Below are positions 7,922 through 13,944 of a stretch of DNA of 37,152 bases, piece by piece (position 1 is the stretch's first letter; each line of letters begins with the position of its first letter). Below the pieces are notes generated by a model. That model did not search any database, was not told where the DNA came from, and saw nothing but the letters and a program-made list of their open reading frames with translations. Both the position numbers and the translations under genes were made by a program. Origin of the DNA: Myxococcota bacterium (lineage in GTDB: Bacteria; Myxococcota_A; UBA796; UBA2385). The stretch spans positions 1-37,152 of the forward strand of contig JAKLKF010000076.1 of the NCBI GenBank assembly GCA_023150805.1, read 5' to 3'.

Positions 7922-10059
7922 CAGGCCTCCGACAGGCCGATGTGCAGCGCCACGCGCGGCTCGTTGGAGAACATGGGGAACTGGTCGAGGCGGCGGGCCA
8001 GGTCGACGCGGATCGGCCCGACCGGGCTCTTGTAGCGGACGCCCCCGCCGACCGAGACGGCGATCTGCGAGGCGCGGGCCCGCAGGTCGGCCCAGCTCGA
8101 CACGCCCGCGCCGTCCCAGGCCCGGCCGAAGTCCATGAAGCCGGCCAGGCCCCACCCCGAGAGCAGGCCCCGCTGCCAGTAGCCGCGCGCCTCGAGGCCC
8201 CCGTAGAGCGCGGCCTTGCCCCCGATGTAGATGATGTCGTCATCCTCGTTGTTCGCGCCGTCGAAGGGCTGGTCCTGGTCCACCGCGCTGCTGCACTGGA
8301 GCACCTCGCCGGTCTCGGCGTCCTGGCACTCGTAGAGGTAGGGTCCCAGGTGGTCCTGGGCCCAGCCGCGGACGGTCGAGGCGCCGCCGATGCTGATGCG
8401 CTCGGCGAAGGGGACCTGGGCGCGCTCCTCGGCGCCGTAGGGGAGCAGCGCGCCGCCCGCCAGGCGGGCGGTCAGGGTGATCCGGGGGTGCCAGCCCAGC
8501 AGGCCGGGCAGGGGGCGGTAGATCCGACCGTCGGCCAGGATCTTCACGAAGTTGTACTGGCCGCCGAAGGGACCGCCCGCCTCGGCCAGGTCCAGCACCG
8601 ACAGCGAGCCCCGCCGGGGGAAGAAGAGGTCGTCGCGGCTGTCGTACTTGAGCTGCTGGAAGACCGAGCTGAGCAGGTAGGGGTCCGAGAAGTCCAGGTC
8701 GAGCTGGCGGCCGCGCCGGTCCAGCAGGCTGACGTCCTCGGGCAGGGACGAGTCGAAGTAGTCGAAGTAGCGCACCTTGTAGCCCAGGCGCGCGGACCAC
8801 TTGCGGTGGATCTGCCAGCTCAGGGCGGTGCTGCCCTCGGGCGTGGCGAAGCGGTACTCGGGCTCCAGGCCCAGCTCGAAGGAGAGCTGGTTCTCCAGGC
8901 GCCAGTCGTGGGCCGGGAAGCGCGGGATGGTCAGCGAGGCGGAGGTCTCGGCGATGGGCGCTCCCTGGGTCGCGAGGTCCGCGAAGCCCAGCCGGTCGCC
9001 CTGGCGCAGCTCGATGAGCGAGGCATAGCCGACCTCGGCCCCCACCTGGAGGCGCCACAGGCGGCTCCCGAGGTTGACGTGCGAGAAGGTGGCGCCCGCG
9101 CGCACCTCCTGGCGCGCGTTCTCCACGGTCAGGCCACCGCCCACCCGCAGCTGCCGGAAGCCCGCCTCGGCCAGCTCGATGCGCACCGGGACCTCGGGGA
9201 TGGGCGCGCCGTCGGCGTCCCAGGCCAGCTCGGGCACCACGTTCACCACCGAGAAGGTGCCCAGGGCGAACAGCCGCTGCTGCACCTCGTTCAGGCGGGC
9301 GCGGCGCCAGGGCTCGCCTTGCTTCACGTCGATCTCGGCCAGGATGGTCTCGCGCCGGATCGTCGTGTCCCCGACCAGGCGCAGCGCCCCGAAGGTGCAC
9401 GGCGGTCCCAGGTCGACGTGCAGCACCACGTCCGCCGCCTGCTCCTCGGGGAAGAGCTGCACCTCGGACCGCACCGTGACGTAGGCGTAGCCCTGCTCCT
9501 GGAGGCGGACGGCGACCAGCTCCTCGCTGGCGCGCAGGTCTTCGAGGTCGAAGGTCGCGCCCGGCTGCAGCGGCGCCTGGGCCCGCAGCAGCGCCAGCAT
9601 CGGCCGCCCCGCCTGCTCGATCCCCGCCAGCTCCATGGTCCGGACCCGCGTCTGTGGGCCCAGCTCGACGTGCCCGATCACCCGGACCACCGCGCCGCGA
9701 CGGGCGTTGGGGGGGCGCAGCGTGATCACGTCCCAGGCGCGGAAGCGGGCGTCGAGGTAGCCGTGGTGGGCCAGCCAGGTCTCGACGCGCCAGGCGTCCA
9801 GCAGCAGCGTGTCCTGGTCCAGGCTGACGCGGCGCGATGGCGCCAGCCAGGAGAAGGAGCCCGAGCGCGGCTGGGCCATGGCCGTGCGCAGCAGGTAGTC
9901 CCCCGCGCCCTGGAAGCCGCCGCCGTTGCCCCGGAACTGCACGTTGCGCACGATCTGGCCGTCCACGCGGTGGCGGGCACACCCGCTGGCCTGCAGGACC
10001 AGCAGCCCGGCGAACAGCAGCAGGGTCGCCAGGCGCCAGGTCGGGCGGGGGGAGGACAC
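7918..10059 (-). CDS. tamA: Omp85-family outer membrane protein, TamA/BamA-like
   Basis: 713-residue Omp85 protein. POTRA-type repeats fill roughly residues 60-330 (for example FGALRLVGDTTIRRETILAEIDVKQGEPWRRARLNEVQQRLFALGTFSVVNV, broken here into its recognisable core elements LRLVGDTTIRRETI and RLFALGTFSVVNV). A 16-strand barrel follows and contains GGASTVRGW (the Omp85 L6 VRGF-type motif) and GGGVRYKSPVGPIRVDLA near the end. It inserts or assembles outer membrane proteins; pairing with tamB in the same operon favours TamA over BamA. The GTG at 10059 is preferred: it gives a hydrophobic leader ending LQASGC (Cys27), which looks like a lipoprotein signal and is unusual for Omp85. The frame stays open upstream to 10143. 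The protein ends in Trp rather than the usual Phe. Confidence 0.88.
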   Translation of the reverse strand: MSSPRPTWRLATLLLFAGLLVLQASGCARHRVDGQIVRNVQFRGNGGGFQGAGDYLLRTAMAQPRSGSFSWLAPSRRVSLDQDTLLLDAWRVETWLAHHGYLDARFRAWDVITLRPPNARRGAVVRVIGHVELGPQTRVRTMELAGIEQAGRPMLALLRAQAPLQPGATFDLEDLRASEELVAVRLQEQGYAYVTVRSEVQLFPEEQAADVVLHVDLGPPCTFGALRLVGDTTIRRETILAEIDVKQGEPWRRARLNEVQQRLFALGTFSVVNVVPELAWDADGAPIPEVPVRIELAEAGFRQLRVGGGLTVENARQEVRAGATFSHVNLGSRLWRLQVGAEVGYASLIELRQGDRLGFADLATQGAPIAETSASLTIPRFPAHDWRLENQLSFELGLEPEYRFATPEGSTALSWQIHRKWSARLGYKVRYFDYFDSSLPEDVSLLDRRGRQLDLDFSDPYLLSSVFQQLKYDSRDDLFFPRRGSLSVLDLAEAGGPFGGQYNFVKILADGRIYRPLPGLLGWHPRITLTARLAGGALLPYGAEERAQVPFAERISIGGASTVRGWAQDHLGPYLYECQDAETGEVLQCSSAVDQDQPFDGANNEDDDIIYIGGKAALYGGLEARGYWQRGLLSGWGLAGFMDFGRAWDGAGVSSWADLRARASQIAVSVGGGVRYKSPVGPIRVDLARRLDQFPMFSNEPRVALHIGLSEAW

Positions 10060-10204
10060 GGAGGCTTCCAGGAGGGGGCAGGCGGGTGCGCGGCAGAGAC
10101 GACGCGTGGGCCCTCTATGCAGCCTTGCCCGCGGCGCGAGCATCCATTAGACGGGGGCGTCTCGCCCGGTCCCGTCCGGGCCCCCACCCTTTCGGAGGTT
10201 CGCC
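10060..10204. other. divergent intergenic region between tamA and rpmG
   Basis: Both operons must be expressed from this 145-base gap. A weak plus-strand hexamer TTGCCC at 10125-10130 is followed 17 bases on by TAGACG (10148-10153), a poor -10. I see no convincing minus-strand promoter, tRNA or riboswitch here. Confidence 0.25.
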
Positions 10205-10393
10205 ATGGCGAAGAAGGCGACGAAGGCTCGGGCGGTCATCCACCTGGAGTGCACCACCTGCCGCAGCAGCGGCGTCCCCGGCGTGAGCCGGTACGCCACC
10301 CGCAAGAACAAGAAGAACACGCCGGCGCGCCTCGAGCTGCGCAAGTACTGCCGCTTCGAGCGCCAGTACACGGTCCACAAGGAGATCAAGTAG
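10205..10393 (+). CDS. rpmG: 50S ribosomal protein L33 (bL33)
   Basis: 62-residue small ribosomal protein of the large subunit, located near the E site. The ATG is preceded by GGAGG at about 10194-10198. Typical L33 blocks are present: ECTTC, a Lys/Asn-rich middle (TRKNKKNTPARLELRKYC) and VHKEIK at the end. The zinc-ribbon (C+) form has two CxxC pairs; here the first pair is intact (CTTC) but the second reads CRFE, so only three of the four Cys remain. There is also a short insertion (SSGVPGVSR) after the first pair. The gene stands alone, not next to secE or a tRNA as in many genomes, and is followed by a strong hairpin. Confidence 0.95.
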   Translation: MAKKATKARAVIHLECTTCRSSGVPGVSRYATRKNKKNTPARLELRKYCRFERQYTVHKEIK

Positions 10394-10419
10394 CCCTTCG
10401 GCTGCTTGGCCTGCCGTCG

Positions 10420-10445
10420 GAGCGCCGCCCCTCGAGGCGGCGCTC
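10420..10445 (+). terminator. intrinsic terminator after rpmG
   Basis: A perfect 10-bp stem (10420-10429 with 10436-10445) and a 6-base loop lie 27 bases after the rpmG stop. The sequence GTCGTTT follows. The T-tract is short, as is common in GC-rich genomes. Confidence 0.65.
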
Positions 10446-10534
10446 GTCGTTTGGGGATCCCGCGCTCCTCGCCACGGCCGCGCTCCTCGCCCGGTCGCTC
10501 CCGGGCGCGCGCGATGGTCACGGCCCAAAGACGA

Positions 10535-10571
10535 CGAGGCCGACCCCTCCCGCAAGGAGGAGCCGGCCTCG
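10535..10571 (-). terminator. hairpin downstream of rpsD
   Basis: The arms CGAGGCCG (10535-10542) and CGGCCTCG (10564-10571) pair perfectly, and an inner CCTCC/GGAGG stem pairs across a 5-base loop. On the minus strand it is followed by TCGTCTTT. It lies 27 bases past the rpsD stop and fits a terminator for that gene. Confidence 0.6.
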
Positions 10572-10597
10572 GACGCCGGGCGGCCCAGATCCGGGGA

Positions 10598-11215
10598 TCA
10601 GAGCTGCTGGCTGTAGAACTCGACCACCGCCTGGGTGTTGACCTCGAAGGGCAGGTCCTCGGCCTCAGGGGTGCTGATCATCTTGCCCGTGCCCTTGGCC
10701 GGATCGAACTCCAGGTAGGGAGGACGGATGCGGGAGGTGCTGGCCTCGAGCGCCTGCTGCACGAAGGGCTTGGTCATGCTGCGGGCGCGGATGGAGATCT
10801 CCTGCCCGGGCTTGACCGAGAAGCTGGGGCGGTCGACCCGGCGGCCGTCCACCATGATGTGGCCGTGCACCACGAGCTGGCGGGCGGCGGGCATGGTCGG
10901 GGCCAGGCCCAGGCGCCAGACCACGTTGTCCAGGCGGGACTCGAGGTCGGTGATCAGGTTGCGTCCGGACGGACCCTTGCGGCGGGTCGCCTCGGAGACG
11001 TAGCGGCGGAACTGCGCCTCGAGGATGCCGAAGTGCATGCGCAGCTTCTGCTTCTCGATCATGCGGACCTTGTAGTCCGAGGTCTTGCCGCGCCGGCGCA
11101 TGCCATGCTGTCCCGGCGGGTAGGGCCGATCCAGGGTGGGCGTGGTGGTCAGGCCGGGCAACACGGCGCCGAGCGAGCGGCAGACCTTGATGCGGGGTCC
11201 ACGGTAGCGAGCCAT
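10598..11215 (-). CDS. rpsD: 30S ribosomal protein S4 (uS4)
   Basis: 205-residue primary 16S rRNA-binding protein of the small subunit, the usual length for the family. The N-terminal part reads MARYRGPRIKVCRSLG and the S4 RNA-binding domain spans about residues 95-160 (SRLDNVVWRLGLAPTMPAARQLVVHGH, seen as the blocks LDNVVWRLG and ARQLVVHGHI). Only one Cys is visible in the N-terminal region, so this is the zinc-free form. GAGGA stands about 9 bases before the ATG. In most bacteria rpsD lies in the alpha operon with rpsM, rpsK and rpoA or is a single gene; here it is a single transcription unit, between its own hairpin and a candidate promoter. Confidence 0.97.
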   Translation of the reverse strand: MARYRGPRIKVCRSLGAVLPGLTTTPTLDRPYPPGQHGMRRRGKTSDYKVRMIEKQKLRMHFGILEAQFRRYVSEATRRKGPSGRNLITDLESRLDNVVWRLGLAPTMPAARQLVVHGHIMVDGRRVDRPSFSVKPGQEISIRARSMTKPFVQQALEASTSRIRPPYLEFDPAKGTGKMISTPEAEDLPFEVNTQAVVEFYSQQL

Positions 11216-11264
11216 ATCTGGAGTCCTCGAACGGGGCGGAAGAGACTGCCCGGCGGGGGTCGTC

Positions 11265-11288
11265 GTGCTTCACGGGGTGTGCTTCACG
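11265..11288. repeat. tandem 10-bp repeat upstream of rpsD
   Basis: GTGCTTCACG occurs at 11265-11274 and again at 11279-11288, a 14-bp period. On the rpsD strand it reads CGTGAAGCAC twice, in what would be the rpsD leader if the promoter at 11320-11348 is real. The function is unknown. Confidence 0.5.
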
Positions 11289-11319
11289 AGGGGACGACGC
11301 CCACGCAGACGTGCCCGCC

Positions 11320-11348
11320 CTGCTATCGAGCGAGGGGCGCGCCGGCAA
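11320..11348 (-). promoter_or_regulatory. candidate promoter for rpsD
   Basis: On the minus strand TTGCCG and TAGCAG are separated by 17 bases. The -10 is a weak match. It would give an rpsD leader of about 100 bases containing the tandem repeat. Confidence 0.3.
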
Positions 11349-11382
11349 GCCCGGTCTGCAGCGAAGGCAGGGGAAGGCGCCA

Positions 11383-11411
11383 TTGCTGGCGGAGGTCGCT
11401 CACGGTACCCT
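11383..11411 (+). promoter_or_regulatory. candidate promoter for the pseudopilin gene
   Basis: TTGCTG and TACCCT are separated by 17 bases. Transcription would start near 11418, followed by GCGAGG and the ATG at 11436. The match is weak but the spacing is right. Confidence 0.28.
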
Positions 11412-11435
11412 GCGGTTCCGGTCAGCGAGGTCCCC

Positions 11436-12200
11436 ATGCCGATCCTGCGCCCATCCTCCGCCTCCGCACGCATCCGCGCACGCCGAGGCGGAAGGCGACG
11501 CGGCTTCACCCTGATCGAGGTGATGATCGTCGTGGCGATCATCACGGTGCTCACCTCCATCGGCTTCGTGATCGCCCGGGACATCGTCCCGCAGTACCGG
11601 ACCCGGGCCGCGGCGATGGACTTCGCGAACTGGGTGTCGACCTGCCGGACCACCGCCATCCAGACCGGTCGCCAGTGCCGGATCCTGCTGGTGGAGCACG
11701 ACGACGACCTCACCGACCTGGACGAGAACCACGGCCAGTACATGGTGCAGGTCGCCGTGACCCCGATCGGCGCCACCGCGGTGGTGGATCCCTGGGACAC
11801 GATGCCCATCGACACGGTGACGGACACCGTCGACGACGAGGACGCTACCGGCATCATCGACCTCTCCACGGGGCAGACCCGGCAGCGGCGGGTGGCGATC
11901 GACCAGTGGGAAGCCATCGGTGGGCCGGGCGTGGACAACGACAACGCCATCGTCTTCGACAGCCGCGGCTTCGTCGCCAACCCGGCGACCGACTTCCGCG
12001 ACGGCAAGATCGCCGTCACCTTCGTGAACAAGGTGGCCGAGAGCCGAGGCGTGCCCGACCGCTGGACGGTGAACGTCAGCCGCGGGGGGATCGCCCAGCT
12101 CGACAGCACCCGGCGGACCACCGACGACCACTTCACCTCGGGCGGCGGCACGGCCACCTCGACGACCTACGACCCGGCGGGCGCCTTCTCGCCACCCTGA
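11436..12200 (+). CDS. prepilin-like (GspH/FimT-type) pseudopilin
   Basis: 254-residue type IV pilin/pseudopilin. The class III signal is RRG|FTLIEVMIVVAII, with prepilin peptidase cleavage after Gly23 and the conserved Glu at +5. The hydrophobic helix runs to about residue 50. The leader before the cleavage site is 23 basic residues, much longer than the 6-10 usual for pilins. The soluble domain carries AAAMDFANWVSTCRTTAIQTGRQCRI in the place where GspH/FimT proteins have their AR-A...R motif, an acidic insert (HDDDLTDLDE) and a Ser/Thr-rich tail. The start with GCGAGG 6 bases upstream is the only one that places the signal at the N terminus. It is a lone minor pilin gene about 17 kb from the pil locus; its 3' end overlaps the convergent HEAT gene by 34 bases. 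Confidence 0.8.
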   Translation: MPILRPSSASARIRARRGGRRRGFTLIEVMIVVAIITVLTSIGFVIARDIVPQYRTRAAAMDFANWVSTCRTTAIQTGRQCRILLVEHDDDLTDLDENHGQYMVQVAVTPIGATAVVDPWDTMPIDTVTDTVDDEDATGIIDLSTGQTRQRRVAIDQWEAIGGPGVDNDNAIVFDSRGFVANPATDFRDGKIAVTFVNKVAESRGVPDRWTVNVSRGGIAQLDSTRRTTDDHFTSGGGTATSTTYDPAGAFSPP

Positions 12201-13429
12201 GCAAGCTCCAGCGCGTGCTTCGCGGCCGCGGCGACCTCGGCCCGGGGATCCTGCAGCAGGGCCTGCACCGGCTCCAGGTGCCCCAGTCCGGCCAGGACCC
12301 CCACCGCGTTCGCCGCCGACAGGGGGTCGGCACGCAGGGCCTCGTGCAGCACGGAGTCGACGCCGAGCTTCCAGAGCGCGTCCATGGCCGGTAGGTAGAA
12401 GCCTCCGAGCGCCGATCCGCTGGCGTCCGGCAGGTAGCCGGCGACCACGCGCGCCTGCGCGACGCAGCCGGCCTCTCCCAGGGCCGAGATCATCACGGAG
12501 CGGACCGGGAACTGGATGCCCAGGCCCGCGCCGGGCCGGCCCTCGTGGTCGTGGGCCTCGTCGACCAGCGCCTTCGCCAGGACCCCTCCCACGGAGGGAT
12601 CCCCGATGCGGCCCAGCGCGATGGAGGCCGCGCGCCGCCCCGCGAAGCCATGCCCCGGGTCGACGTCCATCGCCCGCAGCACCTTCGTCAGCAGCGCGAT
12701 GGCCCGTGGGTCGCCGTTCTCCCCCAGGGCCTCGCAAACGACGTGGGACTCCCTTCGCCCGCTCACCCACTTGCGCGCGGCGATGCGATCGTGGTCGTCG
12801 GGGTGCTGCAGCGCTGCCAGGTCGAGGAGCCGGGAGCGGTCCTCGGGATCACGCTCCAGGCTGGCGATCAGCCCCTCTCGGAGCGCTCGGGGATCGACGG
12901 GCCGCACCCGGGCGGGGTCTCCCTGGTGATCGGCGTCGGGATCGGTCACGCGAAACCAGCGCCGGGCCATCACGTCGGGGCCAGCGCCCGCCGCCTCCGC
13001 CACCTGCCGCGGCCCGTAGAACGTGGCGAGGCGTCGCCGCGCGGCCTGGTCCAGCAGGTCCCAGGCGCGGGCCGGCTCCGCGCCCAGGCGGGTGGCCGCC
13101 ACCGCCATCGCCAGGCGGGCCGTGTCGTTGCGCTCGCGCCGCGCCGCGCTCCACACCGGGTCCAGCGCCTCCGACGCGCCCCGCCACCCCAGCGCCCAGG
13201 CCGCGGAGCGTCGCACGCCCGGCACCGGGTCCGACAGCAGCCCGACCAGGGTGCCGACCTCCAGGAGCGGCCCGTCGGTCCCGGTCGCCTCCCGCGCGCT
13301 CGCGCGCACGGCGCGGATCCGCAGGTCGGGGCTGCCCCGGCCGAGCAGCCGGGACAGCGCGCCGGCATCCGCCTGCTCCGGCGCGGGCGCCCGGCGATCG
13401 AGCAGGGCGCGTCGCAGCGTGGACATCAT
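12167..13429 (-). CDS. HEAT-repeat protein
   Basis: 420-residue alpha-solenoid protein without a signal peptide or membrane helix, so probably cytoplasmic. HEAT-type units can be seen at PGVRRSAAWALGWRG (about residue 75), GRRAASIALGRIGDPSVGGVL (about 285), RSVMISALGEAG (about 320) and RAEVAAAAKHALE (about 400). HEAT proteins are scaffolds or lyase subunits; no His pattern of PBS lyases is apparent, so I assign no reaction. The start is one of two adjacent ATGs at 13429 and 13426, with GAGGGCGGG just before. The frame continues upstream to 13516, but that part is not protein-like. NrdR-type and DnaA-type boxes lie 80-285 bases upstream and could act on this gene. Confidence 0.72.
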   Translation of the reverse strand: MMSTLRRALLDRRAPAPEQADAGALSRLLGRGSPDLRIRAVRASAREATGTDGPLLEVGTLVGLLSDPVPGVRRSAAWALGWRGASEALDPVWSAARRERNDTARLAMAVAATRLGAEPARAWDLLDQAARRRLATFYGPRQVAEAAGAGPDVMARRWFRVTDPDADHQGDPARVRPVDPRALREGLIASLERDPEDRSRLLDLAALQHPDDHDRIAARKWVSGRRESHVVCEALGENGDPRAIALLTKVLRAMDVDPGHGFAGRRAASIALGRIGDPSVGGVLAKALVDEAHDHEGRPGAGLGIQFPVRSVMISALGEAGCVAQARVVAGYLPDASGSALGGFYLPAMDALWKLGVDSVLHEALRADPLSAANAVGVLAGLGHLEPVQALLQDPRAEVAAAAKHALELAQGGEKAPAGS

Positions 13430-13508
13430 CCCGCCCTCATGCCCTCGGCAGCATGCCGCCGCAATCCCCCTACGGCCCGAGTGGGCGCCCACCGCGACCC
13501 GGGAGCGG

Positions 13509-13517
13509 CTGTCCACA
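13509..13517 (+). promoter_or_regulatory. DnaA-type box
   Basis: CTGTCCACA agrees with the YYGTCCACA-type DnaA box of high-GC bacteria. It is part of a 15-base direct repeat (13510-13524, partner at 13648-13662, 13 of 15 identical). Confidence 0.35.
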
Positions 13518-13615
13518 GGTCATGCACACGCTCCGCCGCACACGAGCGCGGAGGGGACCCCCCTCGCGACCGGCCCGCAGGATCGTGCACAGGAGCCCGT
13601 CGCCCAGGATCCCCT

Positions 13616-13634
13616 CTCGGAGCGGATCTCCGAG
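13616..13634. repeat. 7-bp inverted repeat
   Basis: CTCGGAG, a 5-base loop and CTCCGAG form a perfect hairpin upstream of the HEAT gene. No T-tract follows on either strand. Confidence 0.4.
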
Positions 13635-13646
13635 CGGGTGCCCGAG

Positions 13647-13655
13647 TTGTCCACA
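13647..13655 (+). promoter_or_regulatory. DnaA-type box
   Basis: TTGTCCACA is the preferred DnaA box in high-GC genomes such as Streptomyces and one base from the E. coli consensus TTATCCACA. It lies 13 bases from the first NrdR-type palindrome. Confidence 0.45.
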
Positions 13656-13667
13656 GCCCATGGCGAC

Positions 13668-13713
13668 CACAAGATGTTGTGCCACCTGCGACGTTGGACC
13701 ACAAGATCTTGGG
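13668..13713. promoter_or_regulatory. pair of NrdR-type boxes
   Basis: CACAAGATGTTGTG (13668-13681) and CACAAGATCTTGGG (13700-13713) fit the NrdR box core CACWATATATWGTG at 12 and 11 of 14 positions. Their centres are 32 bp apart, three helical turns, the spacing typical of NrdR operators. NrdR is an ATP/dATP-sensing repressor of ribonucleotide reductase genes. No nrd gene is adjacent. On the minus strand TTGTGG and CACAAC inside the boxes are 17 bases apart and could be a promoter toward the HEAT gene; on the plus strand a better promoter-like pair follows directly. Confidence 0.6.
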
Positions 13714-13723
13714 GTTGCACCCC

Positions 13724-13752
13724 TTGATGTGCGAGACGCGATCCAGTACAAG
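13724..13752 (+). promoter_or_regulatory. candidate sigma-70-type promoter
   Basis: TTGATG (13724-13729) and TACAAG (13747-13752) are separated by exactly 17 bases, each matching 4 of 6 consensus positions. It lies 10 bases past the second NrdR-type box and points into a stretch without a coding frame. Confidence 0.35.
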
Positions 13753-13758
13753 GAAGGA

Positions 13759-13935
13759 GTCCGGCCTGGCGACCACGGGCAGGCTGGAAACCCCTCCCCT
13801 CCGCCGGTGGACGCGGGGATCCCATCTCCATGGGTGCCCCAGCCCCACCTCCGCGCTCCGCACGCGGGACCACCGGCGAGCAACTCGCACGACCCGTCCG
13901 AGGGAGGCTCCCCGCCTCCCTCGGTCACTTTCTGG
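13759..13935 (+). ncRNA. candidate structured small RNA
   Basis: The interval would be transcribed from the promoter-like pair just upstream. A 9-bp stem (13802-13810 with 13870-13878) encloses two hairpins: GGGG/CCCC plus CCCA/TGGG arms at 13815-13840, and CCGCG/CGCGG arms at 13851-13867. This makes a plausible three-way junction. A 10-bp stem hairpin at 13898-13924 follows and is trailed by TCACTTTCT on this strand. It does not resemble 6S RNA, SRP RNA, tmRNA or RNase P RNA as far as I can see. In GC-rich DNA such pairing can arise by chance, so this is a hypothesis. Confidence 0.25.
13898..13924. terminator. 10-bp stem hairpin, possibly bidirectional terminator
   Basis: CCGAGGGAGG and CCTCCCTCGG pair perfectly around a 7-base loop. 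It is 20 bases past the BtpA-family stop on the minus strand; the few Ts that follow (CACTTTCT) are on the plus side. Confidence 0.5.
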
Positions 13936-13944
13936 GTCCCCCCT

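Larger units (their letters stand above)
13430..13944. other. gene-free region with NrdR-type and DnaA-type boxes and a structured stretch
   Basis: I find no credible coding sequence in these 515 bases in any frame. From left to right it holds a DnaA-type box (13509-13517), a 7-bp stem hairpin (13616-13634), a second DnaA-type box (13647-13655), two NrdR-type palindromes (13668-13681 and 13700-13713), a plus-strand promoter-like pair (13724-13752), a self-complementary stretch (13802-13878) and a 10-bp stem hairpin (13898-13924). The listed parts are described separately. Confidence 0.6.

Noticed and set aside
3782..8035. A plus-strand open frame of more than 1400 codons opposite tamB
   Set aside because: It is antisense to a clear TamB gene; its product is Gln/Arg/Gly/Pro-rich without domains. 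High GC removes stops from shadow frames.
13470..13661. Small minus-strand frame of 63 codons downstream of the NrdR-type boxes
   Set aside because: It has no ribosome binding site, its start lies against the operator, and the product (with a single CMTC motif) has no recognisable fold.
13430..13944. Origin of replication, because of DnaA-type boxes
   Set aside because: Only two boxes, no AT-rich unwinding stretch, and no dnaA, dnaN or gidA nearby. A regulatory role is more likely.
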